Positions 1 to 5,178 of a stretch of DNA of 5,178 bases are shown here, in pieces; position 1 is the stretch's first letter; the number at the start of each line of letters is the position of its first letter. The notes under the pieces were generated by a model. That model was not told the DNA's origin. It saw only the letters and a program-made list of their open reading frames with translations, and ran no database searches. The translations under genes and the position numbers were made by a program. This stretch comes from Alistipes sp. (lineage in GTDB: Bacteria; Bacteroidota; Bacteroidia; Bacteroidales; Rikenellaceae): positions 1 to 5,178 of the forward strand of contig JAFOCZ010000015.1 in assembly GCA_017380955.1 (NCBI GenBank). The letters are read 5' to 3'.

Positions 1-10
1 GGGTAGAGCC

Positions 11-50
11 CCATAACTACATATAACTACATATAACTACCCATAACTAC
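11..50. repeat. Four-copy 10-bp tandem repeat
   Basis: Four direct 10-bp units lie end to end: ccataactac (11-20), atataactac (21-30), atataactac (31-40) and ccataactac (41-50). All share the core ATAACTAC; only the first two bases of each unit vary. The array is in non-coding DNA, downstream of the terminator of the deoD-GH84 operon, and may extend left of the window in degraded form (gggtagagcccc). No gene is seen here. Its function is unknown; replication slippage is the simplest origin. Confidence 0.8.
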
Positions 51-83
51 CCAAAAATATACCTCGCGCGAAGCGCACCCTAC

Positions 84-111
84 TTTTCACCTTTCACTTT
101 TCGCCTTTCAC
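84..111. repeat. Heptamer tandem array A (4 units)
   Basis: Four consecutive 7-bp units read TTTTCAC, CTTTCAC, TTTTCGC, CTTTCAC on the plus strand, with consensus YTTTCRC. The first 19 bases (84-102) recur exactly at 144-162 in array B. The strand is almost purely pyrimidine apart from the single purine in each unit. It sits in the gene-free segment beyond the operon terminator. I see no coding potential and know no function for it. Confidence 0.8.
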
Positions 112-136
112 TTATTAAGCGTCGCAGACACCATAC

Positions 137-164
137 CTTTCAGTTTTCACCTTTCACTTTTCAC
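137..164. repeat. Heptamer tandem array B (4 units)
   Basis: Four units read CTTTCAG, TTTTCAC, CTTTCAC, TTTTCAC, followed by a degenerate TTTACCC. This is the same heptamer family as array A, in the same orientation and with the same alternation of T and C at the first position. The 25 bases between the arrays (112-136) do not fit the heptamer. The paired arrays suggest either duplication of a block or a dispersed repeat family. That inference would need the rest of the genome. Confidence 0.8.
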
Positions 165-175
165 TTTACCCAAAC

Positions 176-206
176 AAAAAAAAGACTGCCCTTGCGGACA
201 GTCTTT
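176..206 (-). terminator. Rho-independent terminator of the deoD-GH84 operon
   Basis: An inverted repeat AAAGACTG (181-188) / CAGTCTTT (199-206) forms an 8-bp stem. It extends by two C-G pairs beyond a C-A mismatch and closes on a TTGC loop. Read on the minus strand, the hairpin is followed by eight T residues (A176-A183 on the plus strand). It begins 20 nt after the GH84 stop codon, as expected for an operon end. The minus-strand T-tract is clearly stronger than anything on the plus side, so it should act mainly on minus-strand transcription. Confidence 0.9.
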
Positions 207-225
207 AACAACAATCGACACTACC

Positions 226-2751
226 CTACTTAAAGAATAGTTCGTAGAGGTCGAAGTTGCCGATAAGTTCTATGCGGCGCTTGCCAGCGATGACATCACT
301 CTGAGGAAGAGCAATAGTCGCGCGAGGTGACTCTATCACACCACGGTCGCACTCTGCAAGGTCGTCGTAGATGCGATACTCTACCGTGCCCTCGAACTCA
401 CCAAGCATAAGTTCGCAGCGCTCGGCTCCTGGCAACTCCTTAACCACACTACCCTCAACCCTTACAAAGGTAAATGGGTTGCAGTCCCAGCCGAAGTCCG
501 AAACCTCAACAGGGTTGATAGCAAACTCACGGATAGCCAACCAGTTGCGCTTCTGCGACTCCAACTTACGGATGCCAACATAACGTGCCTCAAAAGGCTC
601 GCCCTTCCACTCTATCTCGTAGACACCCTGCATAGGCTCTGTGAGTGCCACCCACGTCTCGCCATCCGCAGAATACTCCAATACGCAGTGGTCGAAGTAG
701 TCTACATCATCCACAGAGTTACGACCCTGGATAATACGAATCTCGCGTACCTCACGCACCACGCCCATATCAGCACCTACGAAGTGGTCAGTGCGCTGTG
801 CCTCACCCGAGTGGTAGTATGTCTCGGGGTCGTTGTCGAACATATACTTGTTCTGTGGTGCGAGCAGCGAGCGGTAGGTACCACAAGCCTTCAGCGTAGA
901 TGACTTCTCGCCTGTGAGATACTCATAGTAACGCGCTACAAGACCATCCATAACACCCTCATAGAAGGGCTTCAACTTCATAGTTCCCACGCGGTGAGCA
1001 TCGTACATCTCCACAGCCTCAACGCTCATAAGATTTGCCACATAGGCATCCCAGAAGCCATCAAACTTCTTATCCTCGGGGCTCTGCATATATCTGTCGA
1101 GCATCTCCAACGCCTTACGGCAGCGTGTTCCCAACTTACCAAACTCCACCAACCAAGGACGCAACTCCTCGAGGAGAGCCTTGTTCTGCATAGCCTCCAT
1201 CTGCGCTGGCACAGCCTCTATGCGCTTCAACTCCTCCATAAGTTTTGCAGAGAGTTCAGGGGTGTAGTCCTCGAAGCCAAAGGTCTCGGTCTCCCACGAC
1301 TCATAACGGCGGTAACCTGTCTCGGTGTCGCAAGAGTGGATGGCAAAGAGGCGGTAAGCCTCATAAACCTCTGGTGCGAGAGCCTCCAACGCGCGCTCCC
1401 AACTATCTATAGGGTTATACGCCTGGGTATTCCAGGTGTAGTCCGCAACGCTATACAATGCCAACTTAGATGCCTCGCCGTGCTCCATAGGGTTGCTCAC
1501 AAGACCACGAGTCTCCTTCTCGGTGAGCACTGGTGAGAGGCCATATACAGGACCCTGCATAACGATATGACGTGCATAGTCTGTAACAGGGAAGTTCCAC
1601 CAGAAGAGCGCAGGACGCTGAATGCGTGACGATATCCACTCCATAGTACGAGGTGTCATATCGCTACATACCGCATCACCGGTCCAGAATACATCTACCG
1701 AAGGGTCGAGTTCCTTACCATACACCATAAGGCTACCACGCTCCGTAGGGTTTGCCCACAAACGTGTATACTCCGTAGGGCACACTATCAATGGCAATAC
1801 ATCACCCTTCACCTTCACGAAGTCATCGTTAAGGATGTTCATCAACTCGGTCTGGTAGTATGGGTTTGTACCATTACCCTCGATATCGTCGAAGTGCACA
1901 GCAAAGGCACGCACACCAAGGGCATACATAGCGTCGAACTTACGCAGAAGATTCTGAATATCAGACTCCTCCCACTTGATATCCTTACCTGGGTGGATAG
2001 CCCATACAAAGTGTACACGGTTGCGGTTACAAGCCTCTACCAACTCCTTAATCTCCTGTGCCTCATCCTGAGGATATGGCTCACGCCAATATGGCGAACT
2101 GTGGTATGGATCATCCTTAGGGCCATAGATGTAGTAGTTCATCTTGTAGCGACCATAGGTGTCGATAAGCGAGAGACGTGTCTCGTGTGACCACGGAGTG
2201 CCATAGAAGCCCTCCACAACACCACGATACTGCAAATCGGGATAGTCGATGATGGTGAGCATAGGCAACTTGCCACCCTCCGATGCAGGGCTCTCCACAA
2301 TCTGACGCAAGGTCTGCAAGGCGTAGAACACACCGAGAGGCTTGCTGGCAAATATCTCTATATCCTTCTCGTTGATAGAGAGCATATATACGCCATCCTT
2401 CTTGGCGTTTGCCTCGCCACATAGTGGTATCATACAAATCTCATCTACCTTTACCGACAATTTCACACCCCTCTTGTTGTGCTTCAAGAAGTTGATATCC
2501 TCGGCAAAAGCCTGCGCATCACCCTTTAGTGCCACACCCTTTGTGATGTCGAGCACCTCGGTGCGCACAACATCCAACGACTGTGGTGTAGGGTTAATGA
2601 TAATACCTCCGTGGTCGAGTTTCTCGCCAAAGAGACCGCCCAAATCCTGAGACTCACCACGCTGCGACGATAGATCCTGGGCCTGTGCCGTAGCAGCGAC
2701 TGCAAACACCGCAGCCACCGCCACAAATAGGTTTCTTATAAGTTTTTTCAT
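226..2751 (-). CDS. Secreted GH84 beta-N-acetylglucosaminidase with C-terminal F5/8 type C domain
   Basis: An 841-residue exported enzyme expected to hydrolyse terminal beta-linked N-acetylglucosamine from glycoconjugates. This family includes bacterial homologues of eukaryotic O-GlcNAcase and former 'hyaluronidases'. Residues 1-24 are a Sec signal peptide (MKKLIRN, hydrophobic core, AQA|Q cleavage) with no lipobox cysteine, so a soluble periplasmic protein is likely. Residues about 50-165 match the alpha/beta domain that precedes the catalytic barrel. The GH84 barrel follows from about 173, with YRGVVEGFYGTPW (175-187), PKDDPYH (211-217), the catalytic aspartate pair in HFDDIEG (D288, D289), CPTEY (324-328), WTG (356-358) and WWNFPVTDY (384-392). 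GH84 uses substrate-assisted catalysis through the acetamido group, and both acidic residues are intact. A helical stretch (about 460-610) leads to an F5/8 type C (discoidin/CBM32-like) domain at about 620-748. A further 90 residues or so (749-841) I cannot assign. The protein is longer than the characterised Bacteroides thetaiotaomicron GH84 (about 737 residues, from memory). The start overlaps the deoD stop. The actual substrate (mucin, host O-GlcNAc protein or other) is not readable from sequence. Confidence 0.95.
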   Translation of the reverse strand: MKKLIRNLFVAVAAVFAVAATAQAQDLSSQRGESQDLGGLFGEKLDHGGIIINPTPQSLDVVRTEVLDITKGVALKGDAQAFAEDINFLKHNKRGVKLSVKVDEICMIPLCGEANAKKDGVYMLSINEKDIEIFASKPLGVFYALQTLRQIVESPASEGGKLPMLTIIDYPDLQYRGVVEGFYGTPWSHETRLSLIDTYGRYKMNYYIYGPKDDPYHSSPYWREPYPQDEAQEIKELVEACNRNRVHFVWAIHPGKDIKWEESDIQNLLRKFDAMYALGVRAFAVHFDDIEGNGTNPYYQTELMNILNDDFVKVKGDVLPLIVCPTEYTRLWANPTERGSLMVYGKELDPSVDVFWTGDAVCSDMTPRTMEWISSRIQRPALFWWNFPVTDYARHIVMQGPVYGLSPVLTEKETRGLVSNPMEHGEASKLALYSVADYTWNTQAYNPIDSWERALEALAPEVYEAYRLFAIHSCDTETGYRRYESWETETFGFEDYTPELSAKLMEELKRIEAVPAQMEAMQNKALLEELRPWLVEFGKLGTRCRKALEMLDRYMQSPEDKKFDGFWDAYVANLMSVEAVEMYDAHRVGTMKLKPFYEGVMDGLVARYYEYLTGEKSSTLKACGTYRSLLAPQNKYMFDNDPETYYHSGEAQRTDHFVGADMGVVREVREIRIIQGRNSVDDVDYFDHCVLEYSADGETWVALTEPMQGVYEIEWKGEPFEARYVGIRKLESQKRNWLAIREFAINPVEVSDFGWDCNPFTFVRVEGSVVKELPGAERCELMLGEFEGTVEYRIYDDLAECDRGVIESPRATIALPQSDVIAGKRRIELIGNFDLYELFFK

Positions 2752-2753
2752 TA
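2749..2753 (-). promoter_or_regulatory. TAATG stop/start overlap joining deoD to the GH84 gene
   Basis: On the minus strand the deoD stop TAA (2753-2751) shares its last A with the GH84 start ATG (2751-2749). The ribosome entry region of the GH84 gene therefore lies wholly inside the last deoD codons, which are AT-rich (GATATAATATAATG) and contain no Shine-Dalgarno-like purine run. This supports translation of the second gene by termination-reinitiation or by a leaderless-SD mode typical of Bacteroidetes. It also fixes the GH84 start, because the signal peptide begins directly at this ATG. Confidence 0.85.
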
Positions 2754-3464
2754 TATTATATCAAATGCTATCTTCATCATATTAGTAAACGAGGTCTGAC
2801 GCTCCTCGGCTGAGCAGGCAGTGCCGTGAACGAGGGAGTCAGAGATGGTGCAGATGCAGAGGGCGCTCTTGCCGGCACGTGCGGCGTTCATATAGAGTGC
2901 GGTAGCCTCCATCTCCACTGCCAATACACCCATCTTCTGCCACTGCTTCCAACCCTCGGCATCGTCGCCGTAGAAGACGTCGCTGGCAAGGATGTTACCC
3001 ACCTTGTAGTCGATACCCAACTCCTCGGCCTTTGCTGCTGCCGAGCGCAACAACTCAAAGTCGGCGATAGGGGCAAATGTTCCTGGTAGGTTAAACTGTG
3101 CGCCATAGTTAGAGTCGGTGCACGAGCCCATACCGAATACTACGTCACCGAGTTTTAGTGATGGGTCGAATGCTCCTGCCGAGCCACAACGTATGATGCG
3201 CTTAACGTCGTAGAAGTTAAACAACTCATAAGAGTAGATACCGATAGATGGGATACCCATACCGTGACCCTGCACCGATACACGCTTACCCTTGTAGGTA
3301 CCTGTGTAGCCGAGCATACCACGCACGTTGTTATACTGCACAGGGTTCTCCAAGAAGTTCTCAGCCATAAACTTGGCACGCAAAGGGTCGCCTGCCATAA
3401 TCACTCTATCTGCAATCTCGCCATACTGGGCGCCGATGTGTGGAGTAGGTACTTTTCCTGCCAT
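2751..3464 (-). CDS. deoD: Purine nucleoside phosphorylase, DeoD type (PNP-II, hexameric family)
   Basis: A 237-residue cytosolic enzyme that splits purine (deoxy)nucleosides with phosphate into free base and (deoxy)ribose-1-phosphate, in purine salvage and nucleoside catabolism. It aligns over its full length with E. coli DeoD (about 239 residues). Active-site positions are all present with a constant +5 offset from E. coli numbering: H9, G25 and R29 in GDPLRAK, R48 in NNVRGMLG, R92 and S95 in RCGSAG, E184-M185-E186 in VEMEA, S208-D209 in the SD motif (D209 being the general acid) and R222 in EERQTSF. Those phosphate, ribose and base contacts make the assignment firm. Inosine/adenosine preference is expected for the DeoD type but not proven. 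The start ATG at 3464 gives MAGKVPTPHIGAQ, with only a short extension before the conserved TPHI. It is the first gene of the operon, behind a near-perfect promoter about 42 bp upstream, and is followed by the overlapping GH84 gene. Confidence 0.97.
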   Translation of the reverse strand: MAGKVPTPHIGAQYGEIADRVIMAGDPLRAKFMAENFLENPVQYNNVRGMLGYTGTYKGKRVSVQGHGMGIPSIGIYSYELFNFYDVKRIIRCGSAGAFDPSLKLGDVVFGMGSCTDSNYGAQFNLPGTFAPIADFELLRSAAAKAEELGIDYKVGNILASDVFYGDDAEGWKQWQKMGVLAVEMEATALYMNAARAGKSALCICTISDSLVHGTACSAEERQTSFTNMMKIAFDII

Positions 3465-3505
3465 AACTCAAAATATTTTGTTAATTATAATTATTTTCTA
3501 ACCTT

Positions 3506-3536
3506 CAAAGATACGGATAATATATATATTATCAAA
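3506..3536 (-). promoter_or_regulatory. Bacteroidetes-type promoter for deoD-GH84
   Basis: On the minus strand, TTTG (3536-3533) is followed by exactly 19 bp and then TATCTTTG (3513-3506), a full match to the Bacteroidetes primary sigma consensus TTTG/N19-21/TAnnTTTG. Transcription should start near 3498-3501, leaving a 5' leader of about 35 nt before the deoD ATG at 3464. The leader is AT-rich and includes a 12-bp palindrome CAAAATATTTTG (3469-3480) a few bases before the start. No riboswitch-sized structure fits in it. Confidence 0.85.
3516..3533. promoter_or_regulatory. 18-bp perfect palindrome inside the deoD promoter spacer (possible operator)
   Basis: GATAATATATATATTATC is identical to its own reverse complement over all 18 bases. 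It occupies nearly the whole 19-bp gap between the -33 and -7 elements of the deoD promoter, overlapping the G of the -33 TTTG by one base and ending two bases short of the -7 box. A dimeric repressor bound here would block RNA polymerase. The centre is a plain TA repeat, so chance in AT-rich DNA is possible. The non-TA ends (GATAA/TTATC) are what make it more than a simple repeat. Confidence 0.45.
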
Positions 3537-3584
3537 ACCCCAGCACAAAAAAGTTGCCACGCAGCGAAAAAATAGCGCCACGAT

Positions 3585-3615
3585 TTTGCAGTTCACGAGA
3601 AATTGCGTATCTTCG
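3585..3615 (+). promoter_or_regulatory. Bacteroidetes-type promoter for the cyuA-like gene
   Basis: TTTG (3585-3588) is separated by exactly 19 bp from TATCTTCG (3608-3615), which matches TAnnTTTG except for one T-to-C change. The start of transcription should fall near 3620-3623, about 40 nt ahead of the ATG at 3662. This placement decides the start codon of the gene: in-frame ATGs at 3554 and 3617 would lie upstream of, or at, the transcript start. The two divergent promoters face away from each other, with their -33 elements 48 bp apart (3537-3584 between them). Confidence 0.7.
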
Positions 3616-3661
3616 TATGATTAAACACCAAGAATTTATAAACGTAACTATTATACTACCT

Positions 3662-4966
3662 ATGAATTACACATTTACTGCCGAAGAGCGTAAGGAGATC
3701 ATCGCTCTTATGAATCGCGAGATTATCCCTGCGATAGGTTGTACCGAGCCTATTGCTGTAGCGTTGTGTGTTGCTAAGGCCACCGAAACCCTCGGCTGTC
3801 GTCCCGAGCGTATCGAGGCACGTCTTAGCGCCAATGTCTTGAAGAATGCTATGGGCGTGGGTATCCCTGGCACAGGTATGACAGGATTGCCTATTGCTAT
3901 GGCTCTCGGAGCGTTGATTGGCAAGTCGGAGTACGAACTCGAGGTGTTGAAGGATGCTGACGAGGCTGCCGTAGAGGAGGGTAAGAAGATGATTGATGAG
4001 AAGCGCATAGACGTGGACCTCAAGTATAATATCACCGAGAAGTTGTATATCGAGATTGAGGTATTTGCTGGTGGTGCAAGCGCTATGGCTATCATCTCGG
4101 GCGGTCACACACGCTTTGTTCACATCTCACGCTGTGGCGAGGTGCTCTTCAGCGCCGAGGCTGCTACATCAGAGAGTAGTGCTGCCGCTACAGAGATTAA
4201 AGACCCAGAGTTGACACTCAAGAAGGTATGGGATTTTGCTATGACCGCCCCTGTTGAGGAGTTGCGCTTTATCCTCGAGGCCAAGCGTCTGAATATGAAC
4301 GCAGCACACGAGTCACTAAAGGGTAACTATGGTCACGCCATCGGTAAACTCTTCCGCTCGGAGTCGGAGCGCAATGTTATGGGCGATACGCTCCACTGCC
4401 AGATTGTGGGTATGACCACTGCGGCGTGTGATGCGCGTATGGCGGGTGCTATGATTCCTGTTATGAGTAACTCGGGTAGCGGTAACCAGGGTCTCACCTC
4501 TACAGTTCCTGTTGCGGTGTATGCCGAGCAGATTAAGGCTAACGAGGAGCAGACCATACGTTCGCTTATCTTGTCTAACCTTACGGTGATATATATCAAG
4601 CAGAGCCTCGGACGTTTGTCGGCATTGTGTGGCTGTGTTGTTGCGGCTACAGGCTCATCGTGCGGTATCACATACCTTATGGGTGGTGGCTACGAGGAGG
4701 TTACCTTTGCGGTTAAGAATATGATTGCCAACCTCGCAGGTATGATTTGCGACGGTGCTAAGCCATCGTGCGCTATGAAGTGTGCATCGGGAGTCTCTAC
4801 GGCTGTGGTATCGGCGCTTATGGCTATGAACAACCGCTGCGTGAAGTCTGTGGAGGGTATCATCGACGACGATGTGGATAAGTCTATCCGCAACCTCACC
4901 GACATCGGTCGTGATGCGATGGTGCATACCGACGCAATGATTCTTAGAATTATGACCTCAAAGTAA
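3662..4966 (+). CDS. cyuA: L-cysteine desulfidase / serine dehydratase alpha-like protein (UPF0597, CyuA family)
   Basis: A 434-residue cytosolic [4Fe-4S] enzyme expected to convert L-cysteine to pyruvate, ammonia and hydrogen sulfide. The family is related to the iron-sulfur L-serine dehydratase alpha chain, so some serine deaminase activity is possible. Length matches E. coli CyuA/YhaM (about 436). Key residues, numbered from this start, are C27 in IPAIGCTEP, the proposed catalytic base corresponding to C25 of the Methanocaldococcus jannaschii enzyme, then the glycine-rich SNSGSGNQG (269-277), and cluster ligands C323, C363 and C370. The ligand spacings of 40 and 7 equal those of C282/C322/C329 recalled for the archaeal enzyme. 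Extra cysteines sit at C325, C334 and C374. The ATG at 3662 is preferred over in-frame ATGs at 3554 and 3617: homology begins at MNYTFTAEER, and the promoter lies between 3585 and 3615. The gene is monocistronic, ending in tandem stops TAATAG 18 nt before a terminator. No transporter (such as CyuP) is adjacent in this window. The symbol is given by family resemblance, not demonstrated orthology. Confidence 0.9.
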   Translation: MNYTFTAEERKEIIALMNREIIPAIGCTEPIAVALCVAKATETLGCRPERIEARLSANVLKNAMGVGIPGTGMTGLPIAMALGALIGKSEYELEVLKDADEAAVEEGKKMIDEKRIDVDLKYNITEKLYIEIEVFAGGASAMAIISGGHTRFVHISRCGEVLFSAEAATSESSAAATEIKDPELTLKKVWDFAMTAPVEELRFILEAKRLNMNAAHESLKGNYGHAIGKLFRSESERNVMGDTLHCQIVGMTTAACDARMAGAMIPVMSNSGSGNQGLTSTVPVAVYAEQIKANEEQTIRSLILSNLTVIYIKQSLGRLSALCGCVVAATGSSCGITYLMGGGYEEVTFAVKNMIANLAGMICDGAKPSCAMKCASGVSTAVVSALMAMNNRCVKSVEGIIDDDVDKSIRNLTDIGRDAMVHTDAMILRIMTSK

Positions 4967-4983
4967 TAGAGACTAAAATAAGG

Positions 4984-5013
4984 AAAAAGGCTTGCCCAAT
5001 CGGCAAGCCTTTT
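4984..5013. terminator. Bidirectional rho-independent terminator
   Basis: GGCTTGCC (4989-4996) and GGCAAGCC (5002-5009) form a perfect 8-bp GC-rich stem around a 5-nt loop CAATC, extended by four A-T pairs (4985-4988 with 5010-5013). On the plus strand the stem ends in TTTTCTATTT. On the minus strand it ends in five T residues (A4984-A4988). It lies 18 nt after the stop of the cyuA-like gene and directly against the stop of the minus-strand gene ending at 5014. It can therefore end both converging transcripts. Confidence 0.9.
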
Positions 5014-5178
5014 CTATTTATAGTTGTGTGCTACTTTGTGCCCCACATCACGAAGATTCTGATACGCTTGTATAGGATGCATAGCATCACATAGCGACAT
5101 AGAGGCTGGCTTGGACTCATAGATAGCGCAGAAGCCACTATGCTCCAACGTCTCCGACATCACAACCTTACCTCCTAC
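5014..5178 (-). CDS. 3' end of an unrecognised minus-strand gene (54 codons visible)
   Basis: An open minus-strand frame enters at the right edge and runs 54 residues to a TAG stop at 5016-5014. It begins VGGKVVMSETLEHSGF and ends GHKVAHNYK. The stop directly abuts the bidirectional terminator, as for a true gene end, and the frame is open to the window edge. I do not recognise the family. The piece is soluble in character, with no membrane segment, two cysteines (residues 17 and 30 of the visible part) and scattered histidines. The GGKVV start reads like a beta strand, so I favour the C-terminus of a larger protein. An alternative is a complete 48-residue small protein starting at the ATG at 5160, since AGGAGG (5176-5171) lies 10 nt before it. 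Bacteroidetes seldom rely on such sites, so that reading is less likely. No function is proposed. Confidence 0.6.
   Translation of the reverse strand, partial: VGGKVVMSETLEHSGFCAIYESKPASMSLCDAMHPIQAYQNLRDVGHKVAHNYK

Noticed and set aside
64..76. A GC-rich GCGC-GAA-GCGC inverted repeat considered as a small hairpin
   Set aside because: The stem is only four base pairs with a three-base loop, no T-tract follows it on either strand, and nothing nearby needs it.
1..225. The repeat-rich left edge considered as a CRISPR array or mobile element end
   Set aside because: The units are 7 and 10 bp with no unique spacers of regular length, and no terminal inverted repeats, target duplication or transposase coding is present.
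994..1536. A 180-codon open frame on the plus strand opposite the GH84 gene
   Set aside because: It is fully antisense to a strongly supported catalytic gene, has no promoter or recognisable motif, and its composition follows from reading the opposite strand of coding DNA.
3469..3480. A 12-bp palindrome CAAAATATTTTG just before the deoD start, considered as an operator or hairpin
   Set aside because: It is short, almost all A/T and has no loop as RNA. Such palindromes are expected by chance in an AT-rich leader.
3554..3661. A 36-residue N-terminal extension of the cyuA-like protein from the ATG at 3554 (or 15 residues from 3617)
   Set aside because: The promoter at 3585-3615 falls inside this stretch, the family alignment begins at MNYTFTAEER, and 434 residues is the usual length.
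3656..4123. A 155-codon minus-strand frame (and a 142-codon one at 3667-4095) opposite the cyuA-like gene
   Set aside because: Both lie antisense to conserved family sequence including C27. They overlap each other in different frames and have no domain or start signal, so they are shadows.

Overview
The window looks like chromosomal DNA from a gut-type member of the Bacteroidales. Three things suggest this. Both promoters found have the Bacteroidetes -33/-7 form (TTTG, 19 bp, TAnnTTTG). The start codons of the three main genes follow AT-rich leaders with no clear Shine-Dalgarno. The gene set includes a secreted family-84 glycoside hydrolase of the Bacteroides type. The genus cannot be settled from this window; an Alistipes-like organism is only a guess.

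Layout: (1) Positions 1-225 hold no gene. They carry a four-copy 10-bp tandem repeat, two four-copy heptamer arrays (TTTTCAC/CTTTCAC), and a rho-independent terminator serving the minus-strand genes. (2) On the minus strand, 3464 down to 226, lies a two-gene operon: deoD (purine nucleoside phosphorylase), then a secreted GH84 beta-N-acetylglucosaminidase. The deoD stop and the GH84 start share one base (TAATG). (3) The divergent intergenic region 3465-3661 holds two head-to-head promoters. An 18-bp perfect AT-rich palindrome fills most of the spacer of the deoD promoter. (4) On the plus strand, 3662-4966 is an L-cysteine desulfidase / serine dehydratase alpha-like protein (UPF0597, CyuA family) with its catalytic and Fe-S cysteines in place. 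(5) A terminator that reads in both directions (about 4984-5013) separates it from the 3' end of an unrecognised minus-strand gene that runs off the right edge.

Function: DeoD is cytosolic nucleoside salvage. The GH84 enzyme should be periplasmic and trim N-acetylglucosamine from glycoconjugates. The CyuA-like enzyme breaks cysteine down to pyruvate, ammonia and sulfide. These are separate catabolic tasks, not an obvious pathway. I see no evidence of a mobile element, CRISPR array, defence system or RNA gene. The points most worth a second look are the operator-like palindrome, the deoD-GH84 coupling, and the heptamer arrays.
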